A stretch of DNA of 62,000 nucleotides from contig CAJNDS010002117.1 of assembly GCA_905221605.1 (NCBI GenBank), forward strand, positions 1-62,000. The letters are read 5' to 3'. Numbering within the stretch: position 1 is the stretch's first letter; each line of letters opens with the position of its first letter. This DNA is from Symbiodinium natans (Eukaryota > Sar > Dinophyceae > Suessiales > Symbiodiniaceae). The translations under genes were made by a program, and so were the position numbers. Positions 10,650 through 21,919 of this stretch are shown piece by piece. The notes below the pieces were generated by a model. That model had not been told where the DNA came from. It saw nothing but the letters and a program-made list of their open reading frames with translations, and did no database searches.

Positions 10650-11880
10650 TGCTCAAGCCTGAGAGGTGGCTGAAGCAGGATAAAGCATTCGAAAGCCGAG
10701 AGCACCTCAGGCGGTGTAGGATGGCAGGGCTGCCGGGTTGAATTTCAGATGGGCACGCCAAAGAACACCCGGCTTATCCCGGCTTGAACGCAACCGATCC
10801 CGGGCAACAGGCAACCCAATGGGTCAAAGCTCCCGGTCTTCAGATTCGAAGCTTTCACAAATGTTGACAGCATTGTGCGACTCAGCCACGCACAAATCAT
10901 CATTTGCTGCATCATGAAGGAGCATCTTCATGCACAAGGACAATTGTATAGGCTGGCCTTGCTTGTCAACTATCCGCTCAGCCTGTCTCTTCACTGGTGT
11001 CAGCAGTGTCTTGACTTAGCCACGCACAAATCTGAGCATACATCAGTGCGGAACAGCAGATGGTCAAGTCGCATCAATGCCCATCGCAACATGCAACAAT
11101 CGGTTGGATCATCCGGCACCAAGGCATGGAGAAGCATATGCACCAGGACCAGCCTGCTGGGTTTGCCCACATTTGCCCTGGTGTGGGCGTTCATGTTGAA
11201 AGACGTCACGCAAACGGGGCGGAAGGGAAGGTTCCTGTCCGAAGCCTTTGCGTGGCAGTGCACAGACGTGAAGCCAAAAATGCGTTCTGACGTGAGCCCA
11301 TGTGAGCACCACCTGCGCAAAGGTGCAACCAAAGCTGCTGCGCCGCTGCACACGTCTGTAGCACCAAAGTACTGAACGAAACCGTTGGAATCCGCTACTG
11401 CCGCTACCGCCGCTACCGTGTATCCAGTCGCCTCGAACAGTGTCTGCTTCGATTGCCGACTTTGTGGGAGCCGAGGGATGTTAAGGGTACAAGCTGCCTA
11501 GGTGTTGCTTGGAACTTGGAACGGAGTATGTCGGCATAATACGTGGGGTGAAGCAGTTTTCGATTTCAGGGACATGCATCGCACTGCAAAAGAAGAGTGT
11601 GCGTACTGTCTATTTCATTCGATTTCCCTCACACTTCCTGATGCTGGCCTATTAGCACGTTTGCATGAAAGATATGCACCGCGTCTTTTGTTCATCTTGA
11701 CTCCGGAGATTTGCTCCCAGGAGATGTGACGAGCTGCTCTGCCGAGTGTTTCGGCCTTAGGGAGGGGAGAACCGCTGACTCGCCAAAGGAAAACATGGGG
11801 ACAGACGCTGTCATCAGAGTTCCACACGGGCAGCAATCGAATATGATGCCGCATAGGACGAGAGGTTGTCCTGGCGGACG
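10650..11880. other. No recognisable gene
   Basis: A direct repeat of about 15 bases (AGCCACGCACAAATC) occurs near 10886 and 11019. Minus frame 11000-11353 and plus frame 10875-11375 overlap. Neither can be preferred. Confidence 0.35.
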
Positions 11881-11899
11881 TCGCCTCGGGTGGGCGACA

Positions 11900-12400
11900 C
11901 TGATGGCCTAAGAATGACAGCGTTCGAAATGCAATGTACATGGTAACATAATACAGGCTGCAAGCAAAGGCAAACAGTGTGGCCCAGGCCAGGCCTGGTG
12001 ATCTCCAGCATGAGTGGCACGAATAAGCACATGCCAACCAAAGTGAGCCTCTGCTAAGGCTGGAGAATGAATCAGGTGCCCGGATGGCCGGATATCCACA
12101 GGAATCTTATCCATTGACAGGGCACATTGCGAGCACAGCTGCCCAGAAGAACTTGGTGAAGCCCGCAAAGCACGCATCTGCTGTGGATCGAATGCGTGTA
12201 CTTTGGCTGATAAGATGAAAAGATTCCAAAAAGCCACAGACGCCAACACTTCCGCACCTCCCGGAATTGGATGGCTTGAAGTGACCTGCGGAGGCTATGG
12301 CCATGGAAAAGGACCCTCCGTGCCTCTGTGCACCTGGAGAATCTGCAAGAGATGCCCAGTGGTGGCACATCGCCAGGTAGACCTCTCATCTCTGCTACCC
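11900..12400 (-). CDS. Candidate membrane-protein exons
   Basis: A minus frame at about 11905-11995 encodes a hydrophobic segment (LAWATLFAFACSLYYVTMY) long enough to cross a membrane. Further upstream another minus frame reads ARRVLFHGHSLRRSLQAIQF (about 12250-12330). The two are in different frames and would need introns between them. No family is recognised, so this is a weak call. Confidence 0.2.
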
Positions 12401-12409
12401 CCTCCATCT

Positions 12410-14540
12410 GCAACAACATGCAACAACCCTTGACAAATTTGATCTCCCCCCTCCCACCCCCCTGCTGGGTAACCAACATGGCGGAGATGTTGGCATTCTC
12501 AGGGCCGACCCTGGCAGATGCTGACGATGTCACAGGCAGAGTGTGCATCGCTTTGCAGCAACCCTCACTCACTGGGTCTATCGCTCACCAGGACTGCTGC
12601 TCAGTGCTAGTGCCGAGCCTTGCAGACTTCCGGTGGACACTGTGAACGTCGAGTGCAAACGACCGAGATCGATTCTTCGAGTTGGCGATCTGAGATGCCG
12701 GCTTGCGTTGCCATGCTTGAGATGTGCTCGCTGAATCCAGTGGCACCCTGTTGCACCAAGAAAATGCCAAGCAGCTGTACTCAGCACAAGCATGTAAATG
12801 CTCGTCCAGTTCGAATTGTCACGTAACCTCCTGGACAAGCCAGAAGCAGCCATGCAAGTATGGTTACTCGCATGGAGGCCTCGGCAGACCAACCCAGAGC
12901 TCAAATCTGACGCTCATCAGGCAATTCACAAGTGAGGAAAATGTAAATCCAGCGCCTCGCTGGCCGAACTGCTCCAAGATATGAAGTGGTTGTCGACGCG
13001 GGGTTGCGTAAGTAGGTGTTGCTATCAGATGCTTCGTTCTTGAGTCGAAGTTTGCAGGCACAGGCACAGGTTGCACAAGCCGCCGGATGTTGTGTCACTT
13101 CCCTGTTCAGTGTGCTGGATGCGACAGCCAGGCTGGACCCAGGCTGACCTTCCACCCTTCCACTTGCACATCAGCAGACGCTAGCGGACAGAGACCAAAG
13201 AGACATAGAGACCTTTGCTGCACGTCTCCCCGCGAGTTTGTCGAGGCAGCAGGTCTCCCCGGAAAAAAAGCTGACGCGCAGGGCGAGTAGCCTCCTCAAA
13301 TCGCGCAGAGGTGAAGCTGTTCCCCTCCATGCTGAAGAGGCTGAACAGGCCGCGTCTTACAAAGGAATTTTCGCACATGCACAGCTCCGGCATCCGACTT
13401 GTGCTTCAAAATGGGCTGCCAAAGGGTTGCCATACCCACAGTCTTGCGCGATTGGTTATAGTAGACTAATGTAGACTATTGCCGCTAAAGTTTCACTAGC
13501 TTCGCTAGATTGATGCTGGGTCAGACTCGGATGCCGCTTGTAGTGCATGTGGGCCAGGGCTCCTTGGGATGCGCCCTGAAACTGCTACATTGACAGCCAG
13601 CAGCAGCTGTAATCTCAACATCTCAAGGCCACAGTCATTGCATTTCTTTTAGCCGCGTTTGTCACCTCCTTCCAAGCCTTTCGCCTCACTGCTGAGCACT
13701 GCTGCCGTTTGGCCTCCACAAAACCTGCACCAGTCTACAGATGTCTACAGATGCGTCTCACTTTCGAAGACAGCGATCGGTGCAAACCGGGTGCAAACGA
13801 GGAGAGGGTCGTGCTACACTGCGGGCCATATCTCAAGCGGTGTCTAAGCCTGTGGGACATGTCGATGTACTGGGCCATCTCTGCCCTCAACAGGGTTCAC
13901 TCAGTGGCCGGCCCAACTTTGCAAGTCTGGCTTCAAATTGCGATGAGTTACAACACACCAGAGGTGCGTGTTTCGGCAAGTTGTCGTGGCCAACGTGCGA
14001 AAGCAAGCTACGAAGTGGCATTCCGCGTTGCATCCGTAGTCGGACCCACATGCCAACATTAAGTGTACAATGTACAACATTGTACAACTATATCTTGCAG
14101 CTTCGGCAATTTGGCCACTGCTTTTTTCAGAAACAAACAAACATGCATGGACACGTAGACTCGGCACTCGGCTAATGCCGCGGTGTGGAGCAAGATGCTT
14201 AAAATAGACTTACAGAATACGAGTGATAGCTTCCGGACTGAATCATGACATAAGCGATCGAACCTGGATGTTTTCTTGCACAAACAACACATAACTATGT
14301 CAATAATCAGGACTGGCGATAACGGGTACAAAACATATAGTAACAGCTCATAGCCCGTGCTGCTGACTCCTCAGCAGTGGTCGGTCTCGTCACTGCGCTG
14401 GGAACTTCTATCCTGCACCGGTTCTTCACTGATTTCACTGGCTGCGGGCTCTTATCTGTGCATGCATCATCATGCGCCCAACCTCCGTGGACATTGCCGA
14501 ATCAGACGGAGGACACGTGTACTTGAAATCCAACTGGAAT
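12410..14540. other. No recognisable gene
   Basis: Both strands carry overlapping frames of about 60-145 codons. I could not find splice-consistent exons or family motifs. Confidence 0.35.
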
Positions 14541-14545
14541 TCCTG

Positions 14546-14547
<2 letters not shown>

Positions 14548-14590
<43 letters not shown>
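14548..14590. repeat. (GA)n microsatellite
   Basis: An uninterrupted GA dinucleotide run of about 43 bases, followed by degenerate GA (acagagaaagag). Confidence 0.95.
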
Positions 14591-14597
<7 letters not shown>

Positions 14598-14796
14598 AAG
14601 AGGTGCACGCAAATGCGATCAACGGACAGCTGTGCAAACCGAAGAAAGTCAGACAGCCAGTTCGCAGCACCTCTGGATCCACCAGGTCTTTGCATAGTCC
14701 TTCAGCAAGCTCTGCAAGACCTTGCAAGTACCAGCTGAAAAACCTGCCCCCAAATGTCGTGCCCTCATGCTTCCGGCTGATTAGAAGATTGAAAAT

Positions 14797-17066
14797 GCCC
14801 CCGAAGCTCCAGACGCTTGTTAAACCATGTTAAAACAACTCCCCCCCCAATTATTTGGCACGATTTGACCAGACCGGAGGAGCGCATCATGAGCATCAGC
14901 GGGGTCTGCTTCTTGTCACGTGGCACTCGAAGCTCCAGACACTTGTTAAACCAACTCCCCCCCAGTGATGTGGCACGATTTGACCCAGGGGGAAGAGCGC
15001 ATCATGAGCATCAGCGGGGTCTGCTTCTTGTCACCTGGCCCCCGAAGCTCCAGACACTTGTTAAACCAACTCCCCCCACTTATTTGGCACGATTTGACCG
15101 GGCGGGAGGAGCGCATCATGAGCATCAGCGGGGTCTGCTTCTTGTCACGTGGCCCTCGAAGCTCCAGACGTTTGTTAAACAATGTTAAACCAACTCCCCC
15201 CAATGTTTTTTCATGTTTTTTCACGATTTGAACAGGCGGGAGGAGCGCATCATGGGCGTCAGCGGGGTCTGTTTCTTGTCACAAGCTCCAGGCGCTTGTT
15301 AAGCCAACTCCCCCTCCCCGCCCCCCAATCTGTTTCTTGTCCCGTAGCCCCCGAAGCTCCAGACGCTTGTTAAACCATGTTAAACCAACTCCCCCCACTG
15401 ATTTGGCACGATTTGACCAGGCGGGAGGAGCGCATCATGAGCATCAGCCGGTCTGCTTCTTGTCACGTGGCCCCCGAAGCTCCAGACGCTTGTGAAAGCG
15501 CATCCTGAGCATCAGCGGGGCCTGCTTCTTGTCACCTCGCCCTCCAAGCTCCAGACTCTTGTTAAGCCATGTTAACCCAACTTCCCCAGTGATTTGGCAC
15601 GATTTGACCAGGGCGCATCATGAGCATCAGCGCGGTCTGCTTCTTGTCACGTGGCCCCCGAAACTCCAGAAGCTTGTTAAACCATGTTAAACCAACTCCC
15701 CCAGTGATTTGGCACGATTTGACCAGGCGGGAGGAGCGCATCATGAGCATCAGCGGGGTCTGCTTCTTGTCACGTGGCCCCCGAAACTCCAGAAGCTTGT
15801 TAAACCATGTTAAACCAACTCCCCCCAGTGATTTGGCACGATTTGACCAGGCGGGAGGAGCGCATCATGAGCATCAGCGGGGTCTGCTTCTTGTCACGTG
15901 GCCCCCGAAACTCCAGAAGCTTGTTAAACCATGTTAAACCAACTCACCCCACTGATTTGGCACGATTTGACCAGGCGGGAGGAGCGCATCATGAGCATCA
16001 GCCGGTCTGCTTCTTGTCACCTGGCCCCCGAAGCTCCAGACGCTTGTGAAAGCGCATCCTGAGCATCAGCGGGGCCTGCTTCTTGTCACCTGGCCCCCCA
16101 AGCTCCAGACGCTTGTTAAACCATGTTCATCCAACTCCCCCAGTGATTTGGCACGATTTGACCAGGGCGCATCATGAGCATCAGCGCGGTCTGCTTCTTG
16201 TCACGTGGCCCCCGAAACTCCAGAAGCTTGTTAAACCATGTTAAACCAACTCCCCCAGTGATTTGGCACGATTTGACCAGGCGGGAGGAGCGCATCATGA
16301 GCATCAGCCGGTCTGCTTCTTGTCACCTGGCCCCCGAAGCTCCAGACGCTTGTGAAAGCGCATCCTGAGCATCAGCGGGGCCTGCTTCTTGTCACCTGGC
16401 CCCCCAAGCTCCAGACGCTTGTTAAACCATGTTAATCCAACTCCCCCCAGTGATTTGGCACGATTTGAGCAGGGCGCATCATGAGCATCAGCGCGGTCTG
16501 CTTCTTGTCACGTGGCCTCCGAAACTCCAGAAGCTTGTTAAACCATGTTAAACCAACTCACCCCACTGATTTGGCACGATTTGACCAGGCGGGAGGAGCG
16601 CATCATGAGCATCAGCGGGGTCTGCTTCTTGTCACGTGGGCCCCGAAACTCCAGAAGCTTGTTAAACCATGTTAAACCAACTCGCCCCAGTGATTCTTCA
16701 CGATTTGACCAGGCGGGAGGAGCGCATCATGAGCATCAGCGGGGTCTGCTTCTTGTCACGTGGCCCCCGAAACTCCAGAAGCTTGTTAAACCATGTTAAA
16801 CCAACTCCCCCCAGTGATTTGGCACGATTTGACCAGGCAGGAGGAGCGCATCATGAGCATCAGCGGGGTCTGCTTCTTGTCACGTGGCCCCCGAAACTCC
16901 AGACGCTTATTAGACCAGCTCTTCCCAGTGATGTGGCACGATTTGACCCAGCGGGAAGAGCGCATCATGAGCATCAGCGGGGTCTGCTTCTTGTCACGTG
17001 GCCACCGAAACTCCAGACGCTTGTTAGACCAACTCCTCCCAGTGATTTGGCACGATTTGACCAGGT
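14797..17066. repeat. Satellite with 124-bp unit and nested higher-order pattern
   Basis: The marker GCGCATC(A/C)TGAGCATC (one copy diverged, at 15245) recurs 19 times, at 14882, 14997, 15111, 15245, 15430, 15498, 15613, 15736, 15860, 15984, 16052, 16167, 16290, 16358, 16474, 16598, 16722, 16847 and 16960. The full unit is 123-125 bp. Each full unit contains GTTAAACC twice in a row, a CACGTG palindrome within cttgtCACGTGgcc, and GATTTGGCACGATTTGACCA. A 68-bp shortened unit followed by a 115-bp unit occurs three times (from 15430, 15984 and 16290). The unit length is not a multiple of three, so the reading frames inside it are artefacts. Confidence 0.95.
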
Positions 17067-17069
17067 GGG

Positions 17070-19440
17070 TTTCTGCACGTGGCCGTATCTCTTCTTCTGG
17101 CTTTCCTGGTTTCCGAAGCTGGCTTTCTGTTGCATCCCGAGCGAGTTGAGGAGCACGCTAACAAAATGTTACTAAAAGAAAGTTCTGCACGTGTGGTACC
17201 CCGTGAGATCAACAAAATACAGTACAGTAAGCTTCAGAAGGATGATTGGGTGGACATCAGCCGACATCAGCCCCTTTTGCTGAAATCTTCCGGCCGGGCC
17301 ATGGCTTCGAGATTTTCATATTGGGCTGCTTCAAATTCTTCCTACTGGCGGGTGTCCATGAAACCGTCCCATGAACTAGACATTGATGGCCCATTATTGT
17401 GCCTTGCAGCTCCAATCCAAGGCCAGGCGGGGGCTCGGTCCCTAGCCTCAGAAAGCTGACAATTGCGAACTCCGACCTGCCTTTGAGTGCTTGGGCCCGT
17501 GCATGCTAGCGGCAGTTGGAGGCCACGCTGGTGGCAACGTCACCCTTTCATGCTTTCATGGACACATGCACGCAAGCCGCAAGTCGCATCCAGCTTCAGA
17601 ACACGTAACCGCTACGTATGCAACCACGTTTTCCGAGGGGCGAGCCCTGGGACACCAATCGAAGGGTCAATTCCAGGAGGAAGAAGTGGAACTGCTGCAC
17701 TGGGAAGCATGAACCTTGGGAAGTGTCATGGCCACTCAAGGCCAATCCGCAGGACAAGCAACGACGCGAGCTGCATCGAGCCCCGAGCAGGCTAGCGTCG
17801 TCTGGCCCTGCCTTGCATGCAAAACACTGCCAGCTCAAACAGCAGTCCAAGATGGTGCAAGACGAGTAACTTGTTGAGATATTCTGGCAGTTTTGGATTT
17901 AGACAACAGCTCCGAGTCAGGGTTTGGATTTGGCACTCTTGGATTCACTCATTCATCTGTTACTCGTTCGAGACGTGGTGAGCGCCGGCTGGGAACTAAG
18001 GCTCTCGCCAGCAGCTCTGGACCCAAAGCCGGAGTACCCAAATCCAGCCCTGGCATGGTTCGGACCATGACCCTGCTATGAGTAGGCAGGCCTGCTAAGC
18101 CACCCCCCCAAAGCCATGAACACCTCTGACCTCCCCATGCCGAAGACTGTTCATGCACTCCGCTACATTTAGAGAGGGAGTCACGAGGCCACGAGATGAG
18201 CATTGAGGATCTAAGCTCCTTTATCGTCGGACTTGCACATTTCCCATACGAGCCCTTTGCAACAAGCTATCACTCTAAGGAAGATCCAGAGAGTAAGGAG
18301 TCCAATTACTTGTAAGGCATTCAAGTAACCCTGCATAGGACTGAGGACCATCCACACATCTATGGTTTACGCCCCCGGAAGCGCCTGGGAAAAGAAGACC
18401 TGGAGGGGAATTCATGGGTCCAACGTAGCAGCTTTGACTTTGTGCCTGGCGCAGCACTAACCTACAGCTCCGTCACGGAGCAGAGATGAGCAGAGCAAAG
18501 CCCAGAGCAAAGTGAGAGTCCTCGTAGCCCATGTCGCATAGCGCACCTGCACTGAACTGAACGAACGAAGAGCAAACCCTCAGTTGTCCAGATTTGTCCC
18601 GTCCGGACGCGAGCCCTCCCACGCCTCCAGCTGCAGCAAGCTGGGGCCTGGCAAGGGCATATCATAGCAACAACTTTTCGGAAAGAAACCCATGCAAACA
18701 GGGCTGGCTCACGTGCCGCGAGCATCCATGGAGAAAGCCTCAATTTGCAGAATGCGCAAAGACGTTGGCAGACAATGGAGGCGTCAAGAATTGAGCAAGG
18801 TGCCTTTTTGCGGCTTCCAGCAGTGGCTTGGCTGGGCCGGCATTTGCTGAGGTAAACGTACCTCCAACGGATATCGCTGCAAAACCAAAATTGCTCCTTG
18901 CACCATGTCAGTGCAGGTCTGGCAAGGGCACGTCTGCCCACTTTCATTTTGCCTTGTGGCATGCACAAGATTGTGCCTTTCTGCCAGAGAGTGGGCATAC
19001 CTGCCGAACCAGTCTGACACAGATCGCCCGTGACAACCCACCACATCATGAAACCCTCCAGACTTTTCAAGGTCACTTGCGCTGATGCGCATCGAAGGTA
19101 GCAGACAGGCAAACCTGCCAGCATTGATTCATATGGCAGGGGCTAGGATTTTAGGAGAGACAGTTGCAAAGCTGTCGCAATAACTTTCGTGCGCGAGACA
19201 ACAAAACAGACATCCTTCTGTCTCAGAAGCTTTTGGAAGCTGTACAAGGACTTGTCTTTCTTCCATGCAAGAAAGAAAGCCGTGGCTTCTGCTTGGGGAA
19301 TGCCTTTCTTCACGTTAGTAAGTCTTAGATGTTCGTGTTGTGCCTTTCAAAAAGGGTACTCTTCACATGAAAGAACGGGTTGTCACAAACCGGAAAAACC
19401 TGACATATTCCCTCCCAAGGTAGTTTTGGGATTTCGTTGG
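17070..19440. other. No recognisable gene
   Basis: The longest minus frame is 18462-19124 (220 codons), Cys- and Trp-rich without a motif. Plus frame 17079-17459 starts inside the satellite tail. Neither shows exon borders that I trust. Confidence 0.35.
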
Positions 19441-19450
19441 TGTCGTCAAA

Positions 19451-19466
19451 CCTAAACCCTAAACCC
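19451..19466. repeat. Interstitial telomere-like motif
   Basis: CCTAAACCCTAAACCC, slightly more than two copies of the TTTAGGG-type repeat on the minus strand. TTTAGGG is the known telomere repeat of plants and dinoflagellates. Two copies can arise by chance. Confidence 0.5.
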
Positions 19467-19611
19467 AGCAGTCTGGATTGGCTCTTCGATCTCCATGGCC
19501 TATGCTGCTTGCTCATCCACCCGGCCGAAAAGTGGGAGTGCTCGAAAAAAGGGCAGCATTTCGTTCCTCTTTAAACTCAAGTCTATGTTTATCTTGGTGT
19601 GCCTGAGGCAC

Positions 19612-19815
19612 GACCGAAAAGTGGGAAAATGTCAGGTTTTAGTGGGAAAATGTCAGATTTTAGTGGGAAAAGGTTTTAGTGGGAAAGTATCAGGTTGTAG
19701 TGGGGAAAGGGTGGGAAATGTTAGGTCAGGTCAGGTTGAGGCCACAAAATGTGAGGATGTAGTTATCAATGAAAGGGTGGGAAAAGGTCAGGCTGCAGTG
19801 GGAAAATGTCAGGCT
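19612..19815. repeat. Degenerate ~21-bp minisatellite, array 1
   Basis: Units centre on GTGGGAAAATGTCAGGTTTTA with many indels (for example at 19620, 19640, 19680, 19775 and 19800). Confidence 0.75.
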
Positions 19816-19948
19816 GTAGTGCTCCGAACACTGCTTGCCCAGGTTTGCACACCCGATGTCCGATTTGTGAAAGCACCCTCAGTGTGATTTGCGCGACGAG
19901 AAATTGCCTTCACTGATGGCGATTATGTGTTTTTTCAGATGATGCATT

Positions 19949-20035
19949 TGTCAGGTTTTGTTGGGCTTTTGTCAGGTTTTGTTGTGTTTTTGTCAGGTTT
20001 TGTTGCGTTTTTGTCAGGTTTTGGTGGGGTTATGT
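19949..20035. repeat. 21-bp minisatellite, array 2
   Basis: Four units of TGTCAGGTTTTGTTGNGTTTT in tandem. They share the core TGTCAGGTTTT with array 1, about 130 bp away. Confidence 0.85.
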
Positions 20036-20600
20036 TTGTACATACAAACACTTGAAGAGAAACAAAGAGTACTTGGGCGCAAATCCCGTGTGATGTTTTT
20101 GGCTTTCGGCTTTTGCCTTACGCTTCGCCTCTGCCTTCGCCCGTTTTGCCAACTTGTTCTCACGCCGCTTCCCAGGCGTAAAGAAGACCTCTGCTTCAGG
20201 CCCACAGTCCTGGCTTGCCACATTCTCGTCGATCTTCTGTGTAGTGAGCAGCGAGGGTTCCGAACCGTTTTGGCTGGACTCTGCCAGATCCAACACTCCC
20301 GGCATGGCTCTGCACTAGCTACCCTCCTCCGCACCGCACACACTGCCAAGCATCTGCATGCATCTGCATGCTGCATGCTGTCTCTCATTGCACGCACGAA
20401 GACAGAGGCATGTTAGGAGGTCAACTTTCAACCATGTGCATAATGGGTCTTGCTGTATCGGCCTCTGTCTCAAAGCCGTGCAGAAAGAAATCTATTTCCT
20501 GTTGCACCAAGGCTAACTCCTGCAAAAGGCGGCTGTTCTCATGAACACGGGCGCATGTTGCGGGCACCAGACTGGTCCTGTGGCAACTCACCTCCTGCAT
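20030..20600 (-). CDS. Candidate C-terminal exons, coiled-coil then basic tail
   Basis: A minus frame at about 20425-20560 reads as a helix (HENSRLLQELALVQQEIDFF). Downstream, about 20030-20300, another frame reads VLDLAESSQNGSEPSL and then a strongly basic segment (GKRRENKLAKRAKAEAKRKA) resembling a nuclear or nucleolar localisation signal, with a stop at 20030. Both look like real protein and lie in order, but the join is unsolved. The last codons overlap minisatellite array 2. Function unknown. Confidence 0.45.
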
Positions 20601-20699
20601 TCCGTCGGCCGAAGAGGTTTTTTGACTTCTGAACCTCCACTCTCGCCTGCCCAAGATATCGGAAATGCACACCACAACATCATGTTAGGGCAAGTCTGG

Positions 20700-21680
20700 A
20701 CAGCAATGATGCTACGTCTGCCTTTCTTCCGCCGATGTCTGGAGCGGGCCCTAGCCTCTGCAAAGCCTCCCGTGCCTGCGTTTTACGTCTCTTGGCTCCC
20801 CCCTACTTTCGAGACAACTCGGCACCATTGACGCACGCTGCCTTTGCGGGGGAGGCGTACCGGACGAAGACAGTGCCTGCAATGCCACAGCATGCGACAG
20901 CAGAAGAAAGCGCAGCTGAGGATGTGTTCCGAACCGCCTTCTGACCAGACGAAAGTTTGCTTGGTCGCGTGCTTGCATCAATATTCGGCAAATGCTAAGT
21001 GTCATGGTCCCCACCGAACCCGAGCTTTTTGCACACCGCCCAGGGGTGCATTCCTGCTCCATGCAGTAGCATGAAAGGCAAAGTTGAACTCAATGGGGTT
21101 CAGGGTGGCCACCCTGGCTGCCGAGATTGGCGTATGAGCCAAAGTCAGCTTTCACTTCAAAGTTTCTTAAATTGAAACCCATGGAAACCCCATCGCCCCT
21201 ACTGCATTGGCCCAGAGCAAGCATGCTGACCTATGGCTGAGATGAGGCTCTGAGGCCATCCTGAACGTTTGCTCTCTGTGTGTACACTTCACTTAGCACA
21301 GCTTGCGCCAAAAAATGGTGTGGTGTGGGCATCTAAGTTTTCGAGAGCGTCGCGGCGTCTCATTCCAGTGACTGCGTCGCAGACACTACGGCGACTCCAT
21401 GCACTGACGTTGGTGAGGGATGCTCGAAAACAGAACACATCTCCGCGGATCTCCCGATGGCCCGGAAAAATGCAGTTTGAGAATCTGAGAGAGAACGCCA
21501 AAAAGCAAGAACACACAACTCAGCCAATCCTTGAGCCTCAAAATGTCGGCTCAAACCAACTTTTCAGCTCTCGGCTCTCGGAACCCCTTCCCTTCCAAGT
21601 CCCCTTCTCAGCGTACCTCGAAAAGATCCACTTGCGGGGTCCAAGTGCATCTCAACCTGCAAGTCAGGGCTAGACATGCT
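20700..21680. other. No recognisable gene
   Basis: Frames on both strands overlap. Plus frame 21269-21673 (134 codons) and its minus counterparts cannot be told apart by eye. Confidence 0.3.
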
Positions 21681-21684
21681 GGAC

Positions 21685-21912
21685 TTACAACGCAACAAGC
21701 TTCGACAAACTCCACTTCGTGCGCACCTCTGCAGCCTCAACGCACATGTTCTGCAGAAATGCTTCCACATCCTCCTGAACAACAACAGACTTTCCCCCAC
21801 CTAGAATGCCATGTCCACTGCTGCGGGTGACTGCAGGGTCAGCAGGCGCATCAAACCGTTTCAAAATCTTGCAGCTGGAAACCTGGGTAATGCGCCATCG
21901 GTTACTATGCAC
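21685..21912 (-). CDS. Candidate exon, function unknown
   Basis: A minus frame reads SSCKILKRFDAPADPAV, then a Gly-rich turn (HGILGGGKSVVVQED) and VEAFLQNMCVEAAEV. The composition is protein-like and no family is recognised. Exon limits are not defined. Confidence 0.3.
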   Translation of the reverse strand: MHSNRWRITQVSSCKILKRFDAPADPAVTRSSGHGILGGGKSVVVQEDVEAFLQNMCVEAAEVRTKWSLSKLVAL

Positions 21913-21919
21913 ATCGTCT

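Noticed and set aside
14817-17175. Many 60-170-codon frames across the satellite (for example starting MSISGVCFLS)
   Set aside because: The unit is 124 bp, which shifts frame in each copy. The peptides are translations of the same DNA in three frames and not genes.
18462-19124. Minus 220-codon frame
   Set aside because: Composition is rich in Cys, Trp and Arg without domain pattern; likely chance.
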